Shown here piece by piece: positions 50,878 to 61,500 of a DNA stretch of 64,000 nucleotides. A model generated the notes under the pieces. The model made no database searches and was not told the origin of the DNA. It saw only the letters and a list, made by a program, of their open reading frames with translations. The DNA is from Elusimicrobiota bacterium (GTDB lineage Bacteria; Elusimicrobiota; Elusimicrobia; UBA1565). The DNA is taken from contig JACPXC010000059.1 in assembly GCA_016196755.1 (NCBI GenBank), forward strand, positions 1 to 64,000, given 5' to 3'. Every line of letters starts with the position of its first letter. The stretch's first letter is position 1. The translations under genes and the position numbers were made by a program.

Positions 50878-52026
50878 ATGAGATTCATGATCATCGGCGC
50901 CGGCATGCAGGGCCGCGCCTGCGCGTTCGACCTGCTGCGCCAAGGCGGCGTGGAGGAGCTCATCCTCGCCGACGCCTCCGCGGCCACCCTGGCCTCGGCC
51001 AAGGCCTTCCTCAAGTCCAAGAAGGCGCGCTTCAAGAAGGTCGACGCCTCCAAGCCCGCCGCCGTCATCAAGCTCGCCGCCGGCTGCTCCACCGTGGTCA
51101 GCTGCGTGCCCTACTTCTTCAACCTGCCGCTGGCCAAGGCCGCGGTGGCGGCCAAGGTCAACTTCGTCGACCTCGGGGGCTCGACTGCCATCGTCTTAAA
51201 GGAGCTCGAGCTCGACCGGGCCGCGAAGAAAGCCGGGGTCGGCGTGGTGCCCGACGTGGGCCTCGGCCCGGGCATGACCAACATCATCGCCGCCCACGCG
51301 ATCGCCTCGCTCGACCGCGCCGACGAGGTCCTCATCCGCGACGGCGGCCTGCCCCAGGACCCGCGCCCGCCGATGAACTACCTGCTGACCTTCTCCGAGC
51401 ACGGCCTCATCAACGAGTACGTCGGCGAGGGCACGGCGCTCAAGGACGGCCGGCTCATCACGGTCCAGGGCTGCTCCGAGATCGAGCCCGTGGCGCTGCC
51501 GGGCCTGGGCCTCTGCGAGGCCGGCCACGCCGCCGGCGGGCTCTCGACGATGGCGCGCACCTTCGCCGGCAAGGTCAAGACCCTCGACAACAAGTTCGTG
51601 CGCTACCCCGGCCACATGGGGGTGGTCAACACGATGAACGCGATGGGCTTCTTCGATCTAGAGCCCATCAAGGTCGGCAAGGCCATGGTCTCGCCGCGCG
51701 CGCTGGCCGCCGAGCTCTTCCGCCGCCACTTCGACCGCCCGGGCGAGAAGGACATCGTCGTCATCCGCGTCACCGCCACCGGGGTCAAGGACCGCAAGCC
51801 CGCGCGGGTCGTCTACGACATGACCGACCTCTACGACGACACCCACAAGATGACCGCGATGATGCGCACGACGGGCTTCCCGGCGGCCATCGTCGCGCGG
51901 ATGCTGGCCGACGGACGCATAAAGCCCGGCGCCCACACCGTCGAGGCCGGGGTCCCGGCCGAGGAGTTCTTCGCCGAGATCAAGGCGCGGGGCTTCTCGC
52001 TGCGGCGGCGCTTCGACTGGCTTTGA
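50878..52026 (+). CDS. Saccharopine/lysine-dehydrogenase-family oxidoreductase
   Basis: A 382-residue enzyme with an N-terminal NAD(P)-binding fold GAGMQGRACAFDLL (G8-G13) and a saccharopine-dehydrogenase C-terminal domain (GLGPGMTNIIAAHA, DGGLPQDPRPPMNY, FSEHGLINEYVGEG, GGLSTMARTFAGKVKTLDNKFVRYPGH). The pattern resembles lysine 6-dehydrogenase more than saccharopine dehydrogenase. That enzyme oxidises the epsilon-amino group of lysine. Strong CGGAGG Shine-Dalgarno. It ends 37 bases before a convergent operon. Confidence 0.8.
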   Translation: MRFMIIGAGMQGRACAFDLLRQGGVEELILADASAATLASAKAFLKSKKARFKKVDASKPAAVIKLAAGCSTVVSCVPYFFNLPLAKAAVAAKVNFVDLGGSTAIVLKELELDRAAKKAGVGVVPDVGLGPGMTNIIAAHAIASLDRADEVLIRDGGLPQDPRPPMNYLLTFSEHGLINEYVGEGTALKDGRLITVQGCSEIEPVALPGLGLCEAGHAAGGLSTMARTFAGKVKTLDNKFVRYPGHMGVVNTMNAMGFFDLEPIKVGKAMVSPRALAAELFRRHFDRPGEKDIVVIRVTATGVKDRKPARVVYDMTDLYDDTHKMTAMMRTTGFPAAIVARMLADGRIKPGAHTVEAGVPAEEFFAEIKARGFSLRRRFDWL

Positions 52027-52063
52027 TTGGAGGCCGGACCGCCCCATATTAGGGAAGCGCGGC

Positions 52064-54298
52064 CTACTTCAACAACGGCAAGAGGCTCGAGAACGAGTCC
52101 GTCCACAGGGGATCGCCGGCCATCGGCACCATCCCCTGCCAGTTCCCCAGCTCCGCCAGGGGCTGGAGCGCCTCGGCGTCCGTCGCCAGCACCACCCATT
52201 CCGAGGTCAGCTTCCCATAAGACGTGTTGTCCGTGTCGCGCCGCCGGGCCACCGCCATGCCGGACTCCGCGGCCAGGCGCGCGAACGCCCGGGCCAGGCG
52301 CAGGTGGCGGTTGGTCACGTGGAAGGCGATCAGGCCCTTCTCCGACACGCGCCGGCGATAGAGCTCCAGGGCCTCTTGCGTGACGAGGTGGACCGGGATC
52401 GAGTCCGACGAGAACGCGTCGACCATCAGGAGGTCGTAGCGCTCGCCCTCCTCGCGTGCCAGGCTCAGCCGCGCGTCCCCGCAGACGACGCTTACCGAGG
52501 CGCCGCGGTACTCGGCGTCGGCGAGGTAGGTGAAGTGCTTCCGGGCCAGGCGCTCGACGGCGGGGTCGAGCTCGTAGAACGTGATCGAGTCCCCGCGCCG
52601 CGGATAGGCGGCCAGGGACCCGGCACCCAAGCCCACGACGGCCATGCGCGCCGGCGCCTTCCCGCGTCCCGCGAGCATCGCCGCGACCAGGTCCCCGGAC
52701 GGGCCCTTTCGGTGGAAATAGGTCAGCGGCTCCTCGCGCATGGCCGGATCGAGCGACTGGCGGCCGTGGATCGTGTTGCCGTGGGTCAGCGTCGTCCAGC
52801 GGCCGGTGCGGTCCTCCTTGACGGTGAGGACCCCATAAAAGTCGCGCTCGCGCGTGATGACGAGGCGGCTGTCGATCGCCACGCCGCGCAGCGCGAAGAA
52901 GCCCATCAGCGCCGCGACCCCGGCGCGCAGCTCAGCCGGACGGCGCGCCAGGTGGTAGACCAGCGCCGAGGGGACCAGGATCAGGTAGACGGCACCCAGC
53001 ATGTCGAAGAACGGCTCGTCGAGCCGGCCGCCGGTGGCCTCGGTGACGCGCGCGAACAACGCCGACACCGGACCCCACTCGACGAGCAGGCCCAGGGCCG
53101 CCGCCCCGACCGCGCCGGCCACGACGCCGGCCGACACCAGCCAGGGCCGGCGAGCGGGCGCGGGCTCGCCGGGCGGCTGGGTCGGCAGGGCCTCGTCGGG
53201 CAGAAGCAGCATCGCGGCGACCATCGCCAGGCCGTACTCGCGCAGGCCCGAGAAGACCAGCGGGGCGAGAACGCCGTTGAAGAGCCCTCCGACCACCCCG
53301 CCGGCCGCCGTGCAGAGGTAATACTCGGTCAGGCGCGCGGGCCCCGGCCGCGCGCCGGCCAGGCGCCCGTGAAGCGCCCCGGCGAGGACGGCGAGCACGC
53401 CGAGATGCAGCGCGAGGTTCGTCTTCGTCATGAGGTCGAAGATGCCCGCGAAGGCCCAGCCCATGCCGATGAGCGGCGACGCTACGGCGCACCAGCGCGT
53501 GAACGCGGGGCCGGCGCCCGAGAAGGCGGCGATGTAGGTGGCCAGGTAGACGGCCAGCGGCACGACCCACAGGAGCGGCACCGGGGCGATGTCGATGGTG
53601 ATGTGGGCGGTCACGGCCAGCATCAGGCTCGAGGGCACCGCGGCCAGAGCACCCCAGAGCAGGCGCTCGCGCCAGACTCCAACGGCGGCCGGAGGTGCGG
53701 CGGGCTCCGCGGCCTTCGCCGATGCCGAGTATCTTGCGCAAGCGGCCCACAAGAGCCACAGCGCGCCGTAGCCCCACGACCAGACCCGGCCCTGGCCGCC
53801 CAGGTCGAGCAGGGGCTCGACGGCGAACGGGTAGGCCAAGAGGGCCATGAGGCTCCCGGCGTTGCTGGCCGCGTAGAGGAAATAGGGGTCGCCCGAGCGG
53901 CGCGCGCCGGCGCGCGCGTACCAGCGCTGCAAAAGCGGCGCGCCGGCCGCCAGCGCCAACAGCGGCAAGCCCACCGCGCGGGTCAGCACGAGGAGCAGGG
54001 CTCCCACACCCGCCCCGGGCTCCGGGCTCCAGCCGGCCGGCGGCCCGGGCGGCAGGGCCAGCGCCGCCGCCGCCAGGAGGCCGAGGTGCGCCGCGGCCTG
54101 GACGCGCGGCGGCAGGCGGCCGAGACGGTGGGCGTAAGCGTAGCCGGCCAGGAGGACCGCCTGGTAGAAGAGCATGCAGGCCGTCCACACCGCGGCGGTC
54201 CCGCCGAAGAACGGCAGGAGCGCCTTGGCCGTCATCGGCTGGACGAGGAAGAGCAGCAGGGCGTTGGCCAAGGACGCGGCGGCAAACAGAGCGGTCAC
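52064..54298 (-). CDS. Fused membrane protein/spermidine-synthase-like protein
   Basis: A 744-residue protein starting with GTG. The first about 440 residues contain around 12 membrane spans (FLVQPMTAKALLPFFGGTAAVWTACMLFYQAVLL is a strongly conserved opening of this family). The C-terminal part is spermidine-synthase-like: MAVVGLGAGSLAAYPRRGDSITFYELDPAVERLA, CGDARLSL, YDLLMVDAFSSDSIPVHLVTQEALELY. It is related in architecture to the protein at 28106 but is longer. Reaction unknown. Last of the patatin-glycosyltransferase operon, by GTGA overlap. Confidence 0.85.
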   Translation of the reverse strand: MTALFAAASLANALLLFLVQPMTAKALLPFFGGTAAVWTACMLFYQAVLLAGYAYAHRLGRLPPRVQAAAHLGLLAAAALALPPGPPAGWSPEPGAGVGALLLVLTRAVGLPLLALAAGAPLLQRWYARAGARRSGDPYFLYAASNAGSLMALLAYPFAVEPLLDLGGQGRVWSWGYGALWLLWAACARYSASAKAAEPAAPPAAVGVWRERLLWGALAAVPSSLMLAVTAHITIDIAPVPLLWVVPLAVYLATYIAAFSGAGPAFTRWCAVASPLIGMGWAFAGIFDLMTKTNLALHLGVLAVLAGALHGRLAGARPGPARLTEYYLCTAAGGVVGGLFNGVLAPLVFSGLREYGLAMVAAMLLLPDEALPTQPPGEPAPARRPWLVSAGVVAGAVGAAALGLLVEWGPVSALFARVTEATGGRLDEPFFDMLGAVYLILVPSALVYHLARRPAELRAGVAALMGFFALRGVAIDSRLVITRERDFYGVLTVKEDRTGRWTTLTHGNTIHGRQSLDPAMREEPLTYFHRKGPSGDLVAAMLAGRGKAPARMAVVGLGAGSLAAYPRRGDSITFYELDPAVERLARKHFTYLADAEYRGASVSVVCGDARLSLAREEGERYDLLMVDAFSSDSIPVHLVTQEALELYRRRVSEKGLIAFHVTNRHLRLARAFARLAAESGMAVARRRDTDNTSYGKLTSEWVVLATDAEALQPLAELGNWQGMVPMAGDPLWTDSFSSLLPLLK

Positions 54299-55929
54299 GC
54301 CCCCGGCCCCTTGAGCCCGTAGAGGAATATCCGGCGCTCACCGCGCGCGAACGGCGTGCGGTAGGGGACGCTGTCGACCGGCACGAAATCCGGGCGCGGC
54401 GGGCGCGGCGAGAACGAGCTCAGCGCGACGATGCGGTTGAGCGCCATCCAGTCCCACGGCCCGATCTCCTCGGGCCGCCGGCGCGACAGAAGCTCCTTCA
54501 TGTTCCGGTCGAGCGTCAAGCGGCCGTCCCAGTCGAACCCGTTCTCGACCTGGGCGGGCGGCGCGCCGCGCGACACCGCCAGCGCGCCGGCCTCCCAGCG
54601 CGCGCGGTTCCAGGCGAAATAGTCGCGCAGGCCCGCGGCCGACCAGGCCCCCATGGCCAGAGCCGCGCCCAGGCCCAGCGCCGGGACCGCGCGCCCTTCG
54701 GGGGCCCAGACCGCGGCGAGCAGTCCCAGCGGCAGCCAAGCCAGCAGATAGCGGTCGTGGTTGTGGGTTAGTAGCGCCGTGGCCAGGACAGGCCCCGCCG
54801 CCATGGCCAGCGCGGCCCGGGCCCGCCGCGCCCCGAGCCCGTCGCCCACGCGCGCCCAGAAGAGACGGATGAGGACGGCGGTAGAGAAGAGCGCCGCGGC
54901 GCTGGCCGCATGCCAAAGCGCGACCGAGCCCCACCAGCCCACCTCCTTGAAGCCGGGGTCGTTGAGGGTGACCACGCCCAAGCCCACGCGGGTCAGGGTG
55001 TTGCCCATGAGCGGCATCCCGCCGCGCCAGAGCGCGTCGACGGCCAGCGCCGCCGCCGCCGCCAGCGCGGCCGCCTCGCGCCGGCCGGGCCGCGGCAGAC
55101 GCTTGACGGCGGGCAGGGCCGCCAAAGCCAGCGGGGAAGCGAGGAAGGCCGCGGTGAGCACGGCGTCGGCCATCCGGCGCAGCGCGGCCGCCAAAGCCGC
55201 GGGCCGCAGGAGGTCGGCCGGGACGAAGGCCGGCGTCAGGGCCAGCGAGCCCCAGGTCGGGCCGTGGTCGAGGACGAACCAGGCGCGCCAGGCCGCCAGC
55301 ATCAAGCCGAGCGGGATGAGCAGCGCCGCGGCCTCGCGGCGGCCCAGGCGGCCCCGCGCGGCCAGGGTGCCGGCCATCCCCAGCACGGCGACCGCGGCGG
55401 TCTGGCGCGTCAACGCCGCGGCCCCCAGAGCCGCCGAGGCCGCCGCGAGGTGGCGGAGCGAACCCGACTGCAGGAAGGCGAGCAGGCCCCAGACGGCGAG
55501 CAGGACCGCCGCCAGCATCGTCACCTCGAGGTGGAAGCTGGCGCTCATGGTCAAATGCAGCGGGTCGGCGGCCAACGCGCAGGCGCCGGCCAGGGCCGCG
55601 CCGGCCCCGGCGCCGAAGCGCCGGGCCAGCAGATACGCGCCGCCGGCGGCCGCCGAGCCCCAGGCCATCGTCCATACCCGCAGGACCCAATCCGAGCAGC
55701 CGAAGAGCAGGGCCGGCAAACTGCCGAAGAAGATGTGAGTCAGCGCCGAGGCGTAGACCCATTCGCCCAGGCGCAGACCTCCCCCGGAGACCAGCCGGAA
55801 GACGGCGTCCGACCACTGGAAGTCGTCGTTGAGCGGGAAGTCGCCGCGCGGGTCCGCCGCGGCCAGGAGCAGAGCGCAGAGCACGACGGGGACGAGGGCC
55901 AGCAGGGCGTCCCTGCGGCCGACTACCAA
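54295..55929 (-). CDS. Integral membrane glycosyltransferase-like protein
   Basis: A 544-residue protein starting with TTG overlapping the patatin stop. About 11 membrane spans; the periplasmic N-terminal loop DPRGDFPLNDDFQWSDAVFRL carries acidic DD motifs, as in polyprenyl-phosphate-dependent (GT-C) glycosyltransferases. The substrate is unknown. It lies in the patatin operon, suggesting a role in envelope lipid or glycoconjugate metabolism; inference. Confidence 0.72.
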   Translation of the reverse strand: MVVGRRDALLALVPVVLCALLLAAADPRGDFPLNDDFQWSDAVFRLVSGGGLRLGEWVYASALTHIFFGSLPALLFGCSDWVLRVWTMAWGSAAAGGAYLLARRFGAGAGAALAGACALAADPLHLTMSASFHLEVTMLAAVLLAVWGLLAFLQSGSLRHLAAASAALGAAALTRQTAAVAVLGMAGTLAARGRLGRREAAALLIPLGLMLAAWRAWFVLDHGPTWGSLALTPAFVPADLLRPAALAAALRRMADAVLTAAFLASPLALAALPAVKRLPRPGRREAAALAAAAALAVDALWRGGMPLMGNTLTRVGLGVVTLNDPGFKEVGWWGSVALWHAASAAALFSTAVLIRLFWARVGDGLGARRARAALAMAAGPVLATALLTHNHDRYLLAWLPLGLLAAVWAPEGRAVPALGLGAALAMGAWSAAGLRDYFAWNRARWEAGALAVSRGAPPAQVENGFDWDGRLTLDRNMKELLSRRRPEEIGPWDWMALNRIVALSSFSPRPPRPDFVPVDSVPYRTPFARGERRIFLYGLKGPGA

Positions 55930-57932
55930 GGACGGCTCCCGAGGTCGGGAGCCGCGCGCGCCGCGAAGATCGGCAGCAGCGCCCGAACCTTGGGCAGCAC
56001 CGCCTCGGCCACCTTCTCACCCGCCTCGATGATCTCCTTGGCGCGGTGCAGCTCCGTCCACGAGAAGCCGGTGAGGTCCGGGTGGATGCTGACGTGGGCG
56101 AGCTGGGCGCGCGACTTGGCGATCTCGTACTCCATCGTGTAGATCATCTGGAAGAAGACCTGGGTCATGTTAGGCGCCTGCAGGGCCTTGGGCAGGGTCA
56201 GCTCCTTTAAGCGCTGCAGGTCGAGCTCTAGCACGGCCTCGCCGAGCCGGCGGTCGCGCAGCTGGCTCTTGCGCTTTCCGGCCGGCATCGTGAGGTTGAC
56301 CGCGATGAGGATGTCGGCCCCCATCTGGCTGACCACGCGGATCGGCACGGGGTCGACGAGTCCGCCGTCGACCAAAAAGCGCCCCTGATGCGCGAAGGGC
56401 TGGAAGACCAGAGGGATCCCGCAGGAGGCGCGCACCGCGTCGGCCACGCGGCCCTCGCGGAACACCACTTCCTCGCCGGTCTCGATGTCGGCGGCCACGC
56501 AGCCGAAGGGGATCGCCAGCTCGTGGAACTCCTTCTCGCCGAAGTAGGACTTGAGGAAGCGGTGCAGGGTCGTCCCGGCGAATAGCCCCGAGCGCGGCAC
56601 GGTCAGGTCCCAGAAGAGGTTTTCCCAGACCCAAGCCCTGTCGACGCCGATGGCGATCTTCTCGATGTCGGTCCCCGAAAGCCCCAGCGCGTGGAACCCC
56701 CCGATGACCGAGCCGATCGAGGTGCCGGCCAGGCAGTCGACCGGGATGCCGGCCTTCTCGAAGGCCTTGATGATGCCGATGAGGGCGTAGCCGAGCGCCG
56801 CGCCGGTGCCCAGGGCGACCCCGACGCGCAGGCGCGCGAAGCGCCGGGCCAGCCCCTCGATCCCGGCCCGCGACGGGCCGGCCGGAGGGACCCCGTGCGT
56901 CCACGGGATCCGCGTCCACTCCCTACCTTGCGAGTAGACCAGTTCGCTGGGTGCGGCGGCGCCGAGCCAGACCTCGAGCGTGCGCGCCGCGGCCGGCGTA
57001 AATCCCGCGAGCTCGGAGCGCAGGCGCAGGAACTCGTCCTTGCGCGCGTCGCTCCCGGTGAGCACCCAGAGCTCGGCCTCGGCCAGCGCGGCGCGCTCGA
57101 CGTCGCCCTTGGCGTCGCGCAGCGAGAGCAGGACGAAGTCGGAGTTGTCGCGCAGGAGGTTGAAGAGCAAAAACAGGCTGCGGTAGAGCCGGCCCGAGAG
57201 CGCGGCCGGGGCGACGCTCATGACCCCCAGGCCGCAGGGGTGGACCTCGAGGATCTCGCCGAGCACCTTGGGGTCGCGCAGGTCGCGGCCGTGGAGCTCC
57301 TCCTCGGTGAGCGGCTTGCCGGGCAGGCCCAGCGCCTTGGCGGCCTGGCCGGCCCGCGGGTCGAGGTCGACGAGGATCACGCGCCGGCCGCTCTGCTCGG
57401 CCAAGGCCTGGGCCAGGGAGGCGGCGAAGGCGCAGCGGTCGTCCTCGGAGAGCGCCCCGACCAGGGCCAGGAGCCTCGGCGTCGGGCGCTTGCCGCGCCC
57501 GAGGCGCGCCTCCTGGGAGAGCCGCGTCGAGAGCGCGCGCGAGAGCTGCAGGAGCAGCGCCGGGCTCTCGGCCAGGGCGGTGGCGAAGTCGGCCTTGGCC
57601 AGGACCAGGAACTCGCAGGTCGTGTCGAGCACCGCCGAGAAGGCGCGCGGCTCGCCGGAGAGCAGCGCGGTCTCGCCTACGGTGTCGCCGCGGGCGCGGT
57701 AGCCCAGCACGTGGGTGCGCCCCCCGCGCTCGGTGCGCAGCTGGACGTGTCCCGAGGTGATGACGTAGAAGGCGTCGGGGGCGTCGGCCTGCTGGAAGAG
57801 GGTGGCCCCGCGCGGCAAGGAGAGCGGCTTCATCATCGCCGCGATCTTGTCCAAGTCCGCGGCCGAGAGGTCCTTGAACAGCGGGATCCGGCTCAGGAAC
57901 GGCTTGAAGGAGCGGATTTCCTCGGGGGTCAT
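55923..57932 (-). CDS. Patatin-like phospholipase with cNMP-binding and MinD-like regions
   Basis: A 669-residue three-part protein. Residues about 15-130 are a cyclic-nucleotide-binding domain (FKDLSAADLDKIAAMMKPLSLPRGATLFQQADAPDAFYVI). Residues about 150-370 look like a degenerate MinD/ParA ATPase (RRVILVDLDPRAGQAAKALG, no clear Walker A). Residues about 375-600 are patatin: GTSIGS with nucleophile Ser near 404, and catalytic Asp in VDGGLVDPVP near 522. Such proteins are lipid hydrolases. The start ATG has TATAAC 18 bases upstream; the gap to the NUDIX stop is 19 bases. Confidence 0.85.
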   Translation of the reverse strand: MTPEEIRSFKPFLSRIPLFKDLSAADLDKIAAMMKPLSLPRGATLFQQADAPDAFYVITSGHVQLRTERGGRTHVLGYRARGDTVGETALLSGEPRAFSAVLDTTCEFLVLAKADFATALAESPALLLQLSRALSTRLSQEARLGRGKRPTPRLLALVGALSEDDRCAFAASLAQALAEQSGRRVILVDLDPRAGQAAKALGLPGKPLTEEELHGRDLRDPKVLGEILEVHPCGLGVMSVAPAALSGRLYRSLFLLFNLLRDNSDFVLLSLRDAKGDVERAALAEAELWVLTGSDARKDEFLRLRSELAGFTPAAARTLEVWLGAAAPSELVYSQGREWTRIPWTHGVPPAGPSRAGIEGLARRFARLRVGVALGTGAALGYALIGIIKAFEKAGIPVDCLAGTSIGSVIGGFHALGLSGTDIEKIAIGVDRAWVWENLFWDLTVPRSGLFAGTTLHRFLKSYFGEKEFHELAIPFGCVAADIETGEEVVFREGRVADAVRASCGIPLVFQPFAHQGRFLVDGGLVDPVPIRVVSQMGADILIAVNLTMPAGKRKSQLRDRRLGEAVLELDLQRLKELTLPKALQAPNMTQVFFQMIYTMEYEIAKSRAQLAHVSIHPDLTGFSWTELHRAKEIIEAGEKVAEAVLPKVRALLPIFAARAAPDLGSRPW

Positions 57933-57951
57933 ACCGACGGAGGGATTTCTG

Positions 57952-58506
57952 TTATAATCGGCCCCGGCCTCTATTTTCCAGGGCGCAGGCCAAGAGGCCT
58001 ATCGTCGTCTTGGCGTCCCGGATCTTGCCGGACCGGATCCAGGCCAGGGCCGCCGCAAATGGCACAGGCTTGGCTTCTATGAACTCGTCTTCGTCGGGAG
58101 AGACCGGGCCGGCGGTCAGACCGTCGGCCCTATAGACATGGAGCCGCTCATTGGAGAAGGCCGGCGCCGGCCAGAAGCTCACCAGCCTGCGCAGGCGGCG
58201 CGCGCGATAGCCGGTCTCCTCGCGCAGTTCCCGTACGAGGCAGGCGCGCGGCTCCTCGCCCTTGTCGAGTTTGCCGGCCGGGACCTCCCAGGTGGTCTCG
58301 CCGACGGGATAACGGAATTGGCGCACCAGGATGACGGTCTTAGGGTCGAGGAACGGGACGACCGCCACCGCCCCCGGGTGGTCGACGTATTCGCGGACCG
58401 CGCGCTTGCCGTCCGGGAGCCGGACCTCGTCGACGAAGAAATTGATGGCCCGTCCCTTGTGCACGGGACGGCGGCGGACGACGGTCTCGACGAAGCTTTT
58501 TGGCAC
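57952..58506 (-). CDS. NUDIX hydrolase (ADP-ribose pyrophosphatase-like)
   Basis: A 184-residue enzyme starting with GTG. The NUDIX box spans 78-100 (G78, E84, R92-E93, E96-E97, G99), matching Gx5Ex7REUxEExGU. Its other motifs (VDHPGAVAVVPFLDPKTVILVRQFRYPVG) fit ADP-ribose or GDP-mannose pyrophosphatases. TATAAT lies six bases upstream of the GTG, with no Shine-Dalgarno. Divergent with dnaE by 20 bases. Substrate needs assay. Confidence 0.88.
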   Translation of the reverse strand: MPKSFVETVVRRRPVHKGRAINFFVDEVRLPDGKRAVREYVDHPGAVAVVPFLDPKTVILVRQFRYPVGETTWEVPAGKLDKGEEPRACLVRELREETGYRARRLRRLVSFWPAPAFSNERLHVYRADGLTAGPVSPDEDEFIEAKPVPFAAALAWIRSGKIRDAKTTIGLLACALENRGRGRL

Positions 58507-58526
58507 GAGCGGATTATAGCACTAGC
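58507..58526. promoter_or_regulatory. 20-bp bidirectional promoter of NUDIX gene and dnaE
   Basis: Leftward TGC TATAAT (58518-58513) and rightward TATAGC (58515-58520) overlap. Each ends six bases before its start codon (GTG 58506, ATG 58527). No Shine-Dalgarno on either side. Confidence 0.6.
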
Positions 58527-61500
58527 ATGAGCGGCCCCCAGTTCGTCCACCTCCACAACCACTCGGAGTACTCGCTCCTGGACGGGACGATCCGCATCAC
58601 CGACCACAAAGGCAAGCCTTCGGCGGCGCTCGAGGCCCTGGCCGCCTCCGGCACCAAGGCCTTGGCCCTGACCGACCACGGCAACCTCTACGGGGCGCTC
58701 GAGTTCTACACCAACTGCAAGAAGGTCGGCATCAAGCCCATCGTCGGCTGCGAGATGTACCTGGCCAAGAAGTCCCGCCTCGAGAAGAGCGGGTCGCAGA
58801 AGGACAACTGCCACCTGACCGTCCTGGCCCGCAACTTCGAGGGCTACCAGAACCTCATGGCCCTCTCCTCGAAGGGCTTCCTCGAGGGCTACTACTACGA
58901 CCCGCGCATCGACAAGGAGCTCCTGGCCAGCCACGCCAAAGGCCTGATCGTCCTCTCGGGCTGCCTCAAGAGCGAGATCAACCAGCTCATCACCGGCGGC
59001 GACGTGCAGGGCGCCACGAAACTCGTCATGGAGTACCGCGACCTGCTCGAGCCCGGCGCCTTCTTCCTCGAGATCATGGACCACGGCCTCGAGAAGCAGA
59101 AACAGGTCGTCAAGGCGATGCTGGAGATCCACGAGAAGACCAAGCTCCCGCTCGTGGCCACCAACGACTGCCACTACGCCGGCAAGGACGACTTCGCGGC
59201 CCACGACGCCCGAGTCTGCATCTCCACCGGCAAGAAGCTGACCGACACCCAGCGCCTGCGCTTCGAGAGCCACGAGTTCTGGTTCAAGAGCGCCGCCGAG
59301 ATGGCCAAGATCTTCCACTTCGCCCCCGAGGCCATCGACAACACGGTCAAGATCGCCGAGATGTGCTCGCTCGAGATCCCCATGAAGACCTCGATGCCGC
59401 GCTTCCCGACGCCCGAAGGCCTGAGCGAGGACGCCTACCTCGAACACCTCACCGCCGAGGGCCTCGTGCGGCTCGGCAAGGCCGGCGACCCCGTCTACGA
59501 AGAGCGCCGCACCTACGAGCTCTCGGTCATCAAGAAGATGGGCTTCTCGGGCTACTTCCTGATCGTCTGGGACTTCATCAAGTACGCCAAGGAGAACGGC
59601 GTGCCGGTGGGCCCCGGCCGCGGCTCGGGCGCCGGGGCGCTCATCTGCTACAGCCTCGGCATCACCGCCGTCGACCCCATCCTGCACAAGCTGCTCTTCG
59701 AGCGCTTCCTCAACCCCGACCGCATCTCGATGCCCGACATCGACATCGACTTCTCCGACCGCGGCCGCCCGCAGGTCATCGAGTACGTGCGCCGCAAGTA
59801 CGGCGCGGCCAACGTGGCCCAGATCATCACCTTCGGCTCGCTGGGGGCCAAGACCGCCATCCGGGACGTGGGCCGCATCCTCGACCACCCGCTCTCCGAG
59901 GTCGACAAGATCGCCAAGATGATCCCCGGCGTCGTCGACATGACGATCCACAAGGCGCTGACGACGGTGCCCGAGCTGCAGGAGGCCATGAAGGACCCGG
60001 CCACCAAGAAGCTCCTCGACCTCGCCCAGAAGCTCGAGGGCCTCAAGCGCCACACCGGAGTCCATGCCGCGGGCGTGGTCATCACGCCCGAGGCGGTGGT
60101 CAAGTACGCGCCGCTGTCGGTCGGGGCCAAGAACAAGGACGAAGTCACGACGCAGTACGACGGCGACTGGCTCCCCAAGCTCGGCCTGCTCAAGATGGAC
60201 TTCCTCGGCCTGCGCAACCTCTCCATCCTCGAGGACGCCGTGGCCCTCATCCGCAAGCGCCACGACCCGGAGTTCGACCCCTACGACGCGCCGCTTAACG
60301 AGGAGAAGACCTACAAGCTGCTCCAGTCCGGCCGCGCGCTCGGCGTGTTCCAGCTCGACTCCGAGGGCATGCGCGACCTCCTGCGCCGCCTGCGGCCCAC
60401 CACCTTCGAGGACATCTCGGCCTGCATCGCGCTCTACCGCCCCGGCCCGATGCAGAGCGGCATGCTCGACGACTTCGTCTCGCGCAAGCACGGCACCACC
60501 AAGGTCAAGTACGACCACCCGCTCCTCGAGCCGGTGCTCCAGGACACCTACGGCTGCATGGTCTACCAAGAGCAGGTCATGGAGATCTCCAAGCGCCTGG
60601 CCGGCTTTACGGCCGGCATGGCCGACGGCCTGCGCAAGGCCATGGGCAAGAAGGTCCCCGAGGAGATCGAGAAGCTGCGCGGCGACTTCGTCAAGGGCTG
60701 CGAGAAGAACAAGATCGCCGCCAAGCTCGCCGACAAGATCTACGACCAGATCCTGCAGTTCGGCGGCTACGGGTTCAACAAGTCCCACACCGTGGCCTAC
60801 GGGATGCTGTCCTTCCAGACCGCCTACCTCAAGGCCAACTACACGCTAGAGTACTTCGCGGCCCTGCTGACCTCGGAGATCGGGCACAGCGCCGTCGACG
60901 TCGAGGGCAAGGAGAACAAGCTCGTCACCTACCTCGACGACGCCGAGGCCTTCGACATCAAGGTACTCCCCCCCGACGTCCAGTCCTCCGAGCCCACCTT
61001 CGCCATCGAGGACGCCGGGCTGCGCTTCGGGCTCAACGCCATCAAGAACGTCGGCGCGCTGGCCGCCGAGTCGATCGTCAAGACGCGCGTCGAGGCGGGG
61101 CCCTTCGTCTCGCTCGACGACCTCTGCCGGCGCGTGGACCTCAAGGCGGTCAACAAGCGCACCCTCGAGTCGCTGGTCAAGGCCGGGGCGATGGACTCGC
61201 TGATGCCCGGCATCCCGATCACCGAGTCGCGCGCGCGCCTGACCCACTCGATCGACGCGGCGATCAGCCGCCAGGCCTCGGTCAAGGAGGACCTCTCGCG
61301 CGGCCAAGGCCTGCTCTTCGGCACCGACCTGCCCGCGGCGCGCGAGGCGGAGACTCCGGCCAACGGCAACGGCGCGCTCGAGCCCTGGCACGAGCACGAC
61401 CTGCTCAAGGCAGAGCGCGAGGTCCTCGGCTTTTACATGTCGGGCCACCCGCTGGTGCGCTGCAAGGACCTCCTGGCCGCCGTCGCCACCCACACCATCG

